Positions 7,776-8,008 of a stretch of 8,008 bases of DNA are shown piece after piece. Every line of letters starts with the position of its first letter. Position 1 is the first letter of the stretch. Source of the stretch: Pseudomonadota bacterium (GTDB lineage: Bacteria; Pseudomonadota; Alphaproteobacteria; Rhizobiales; Rhizobiaceae); contig JAEYTV010000044.1 in assembly GCA_023433855.1 (NCBI GenBank), positions 1-8,008 of the forward strand. Direction: 5' to 3'. The notes below the pieces were generated by a model, which ran no database searches, was not told the origin of the DNA, and was given only the letters and a program-made list of their open reading frames with translations. The translations under genes and the position numbers were made by a program.

Positions 7776-8008
7776 GTGTCGCGCTCATCTACGGGCAGGG
7801 CCGCCAACAAGATCCTCCCCGCCATGCCGGCGGTCGACGAAGCCCTGATCGACTTCGAGACCATTGAACTGCTGTTTTTCGCATACCGTGATTTCGTTTC
7901 GGACCCGGATGCGATCCTCGCCAAGATCGGAATGGGCCGGGCCCATCACCGCGTCGTTTATTTTGTCTGCCGACAGCCGGGGATGATGGTGACGGACCTC
8001 CTCGACAC
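7776..8008 (+). CDS. MarR-family transcriptional regulator (3' end outside window)
   Basis: N-terminal 77 residues of a probable MarR-type winged-helix repressor. After a polar tail (1-20) comes a long dimerisation helix, DEALIDFETIELLFFAYRDFVSDPDAIL (21-48), then GMGRAHHRVVYFVCRQPGMMVTDLLD (52-77). The latter is the characteristic helix two and the beginning of the DNA-binding unit, matching the family pattern 'HxRVLYFVxRxPGMTVxxLLD' that I recall from rhizobial relatives. The recognition helix and wing lie beyond the window. The start is GTG, supported by AAAAGGA. A dyad upstream (7700-7710) could be an autoregulatory operator. Cys65, just before the DNA-binding unit, could be redox-active, but that is speculation. 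Its target genes are unknown. Confidence 0.8.
   Translation, partial: MSRSSTGRAANKILPAMPAVDEALIDFETIELLFFAYRDFVSDPDAILAKIGMGRAHHRVVYFVCRQPGMMVTDLLD

Overview
This window reads as ordinary chromosomal sequence from an alphaproteobacterium of the Rhizobiaceae (Rhizobium/Sinorhizobium/Agrobacterium type). The reasons are high GC, compact genes with AGGA/GGAGG ribosome binding sites, an aspartate aminotransferase whose sequence is close to what I recall of rhizobial AatA, a 71-residue cold shock protein and a DUF3597 protein of the kind common in this group. No tool was available, so family assignments come from recognising motifs and from memory of related proteins.

Layout. Bases 1-975 (+) are the 3' part of a ChaA-type Ca2+(Na+)/H+ antiporter that begins before the window. 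Bases 1137-2255 (+) encode a single-module, cobalamin-independent methionine synthase-like protein (YxjG type) with a full set of zinc ligands, followed by a strong hairpin. Bases 2359-2883 (+) are a DUF3597 gene broken by one in-frame TAG. The stop falls exactly where the third copy of a 21-residue repeat should have its CAG (Gln). Bases 3076-4299 (+) encode an exported PQQ-dependent aldose sugar dehydrogenase (YliI type), which meets aatA (4366-5568, -) head-on across a short hairpin. A 651-base region between aatA and the divergent cspA (6220-6435, +) holds a likely aatA promoter surrounded by inverted repeats, and probably a long structured cspA leader. A clear intrinsic terminator follows cspA. 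Next on the minus strand are a GloC/YcbL-type glyoxalase II (6506-7153) and, upstream of it, a 69-residue single-pass membrane protein of unknown role (7221-7430). After a 345-base divergent spacer, a MarR-family regulator starts with GTG at 7776 and runs off the window.

The genes do not form one pathway. They are separate transcription units for ion homeostasis, methyl transfer, periplasmic sugar oxidation, amino acid metabolism, cold adaptation and methylglyoxal detoxification. I found no transposase, integrase, tRNA, rRNA, CRISPR array, phage gene or defence-system gene, and no convincing new multi-gene system. The observations most worth checking are the nonsense mutation in the DUF3597 gene, the inverted repeats around the aatA promoter, the cspA leader, and the small membrane or secreted peptide next to gloC.
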